Assembly (NCBI RefSeq): GCF_936925435.1 | Contig: NZ_CAKZHQ010000004.1 | Location: forward strand, 186,001-250,000 | Reading direction: 5' to 3' | Origin: an uncultured Ramlibacter sp. | Lineage (GTDB): Bacteria; Pseudomonadota; Gammaproteobacteria; Burkholderiales; Burkholderiaceae_C | Length of the DNA: 64,000 nt | Shown: positions 63,960 through 64,000 of the stretch, one piece after another | Position numbering within the stretch: the first letter of the stretch is position 1 | Layout of the letters: each line of letters begins with the position of its first letter | Translations under genes and position numbers: made by a program | Notes under the pieces: model-generated | What the model was told of the DNA's origin: nothing | Seen by the model: only the letters and a program-made list of their open reading frames with translations | The model's database searches: none

Positions 63960-64000
63960 GTGAAGCGGCGCACGCGCACCCTGCTGGCCTGGGGCGGCGC
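63960..64000 (+). CDS. Start of a further gene (partial, likely secreted protein)
   Basis: A GTG directly after the MFS stop (TGAGTG) opens MKRRTRTLLAWGG, which looks like the positive start of a signal peptide. The window ends after 13 codons, so the product cannot be named. Confidence 0.4.
   Translation, partial: MKRRTRTLLAWGG

Overview
The window looks like a chromosomal segment of a GC-rich betaproteobacterium of the order Burkholderiales, most likely family Comamonadaceae (Ramlibacter/Variovorax/Acidovorax-like). The evidence is strong G/C preference at third codon positions, a fused LivM-LivG transporter, the grpE-dnaK-dnaJ order, TRAP transport genes, the circularly permuted ATP-grasp/alpha-E/transglutaminase genes, and several short dispersed repeats of a kind I associate with this family. 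I see no phage, IS element, CRISPR array, rRNA or tRNA. Genes are densely packed and no gene-free stretch reaches 300 bases; the longest, about 290 bases at 27007-27299, holds a promoter and operator.

Layout. 1-4342: end of a branched-chain amino acid type substrate-binding protein, an intrinsic terminator, then livH, a livM-livG fusion, livF and a MarR regulator. 4385-6581: HxlR-type regulator with a palindrome and promoter, a strong terminator, an FAH-family enzyme and an FKBP isomerase. 6596-11038: RidA protein and the heat-shock genes grpE-dnaK-dnaJ behind a good sigma-32 promoter. 11141-13502: two unusual receiver-like proteins, a Crp/Fnr regulator and a membrane protein resembling only the membrane half of EptA. 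13520-14641: SplB-like radical SAM gene with a LexA-type box just upstream. 14797-18865: a receiver-adenylate cyclase next to a hybrid histidine kinase. 18888-21937: GbsR/MarR-type regulator plus cyanide-insensitive type cytochrome bd oxidase. 21931-27006 (minus): etfBA, an acyl-CoA dehydrogenase, a nitronate monooxygenase and a small membrane protein, with a TetR-type operator over the etfB promoter. 27300-30207: TRAP transporter dctPQM. 30176-33202 (minus): MscS channel, enoyl-CoA hydratase-like protein, HDAC-family amidohydrolase. 33238-38988: moxR, DUF58 and TgpA-like transglutaminase, then mltB and an HD-type protein.

39929-54089 holds two divergently placed sets of the ATP-grasp/alpha-E/transglutaminase system. 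On the minus strand lie a separate ATP-grasp protein, an alpha-E protein and a TPR/glycosyltransferase-like protein. On the plus strand lie a 1133-residue transglutaminase-DUF2126 protein, an ATP-grasp/alpha-E fusion and a second transglutaminase. comEC lies between the two sets. 54182-64000: RidA-like protein, Ysc84/SYLF protein, small secreted protein, parC, degenerate GGDEF protein, lytic transglycosylase, GNAT acetyltransferase, parE, an MFS transporter and the start of another gene.

The most unusual signals are (i) two near-identical 63-bp cassettes at 28856 and 38300. Each encodes a 20-residue peptide, overlaps the stop of the upstream gene and the start of the downstream gene by ATGA, and carries the downstream gene's Shine-Dalgarno sequence; they look like portable translational-coupling elements. 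(ii) The doubled ATP-grasp/alpha-E/transglutaminase system, whose product is unknown. (iii) A LexA-type box on a SplB-like radical SAM gene. (iv) Short dispersed repeats that have become part of coding sequences in comEC and mltB. All calls come from reading the sequence; no database search was run.
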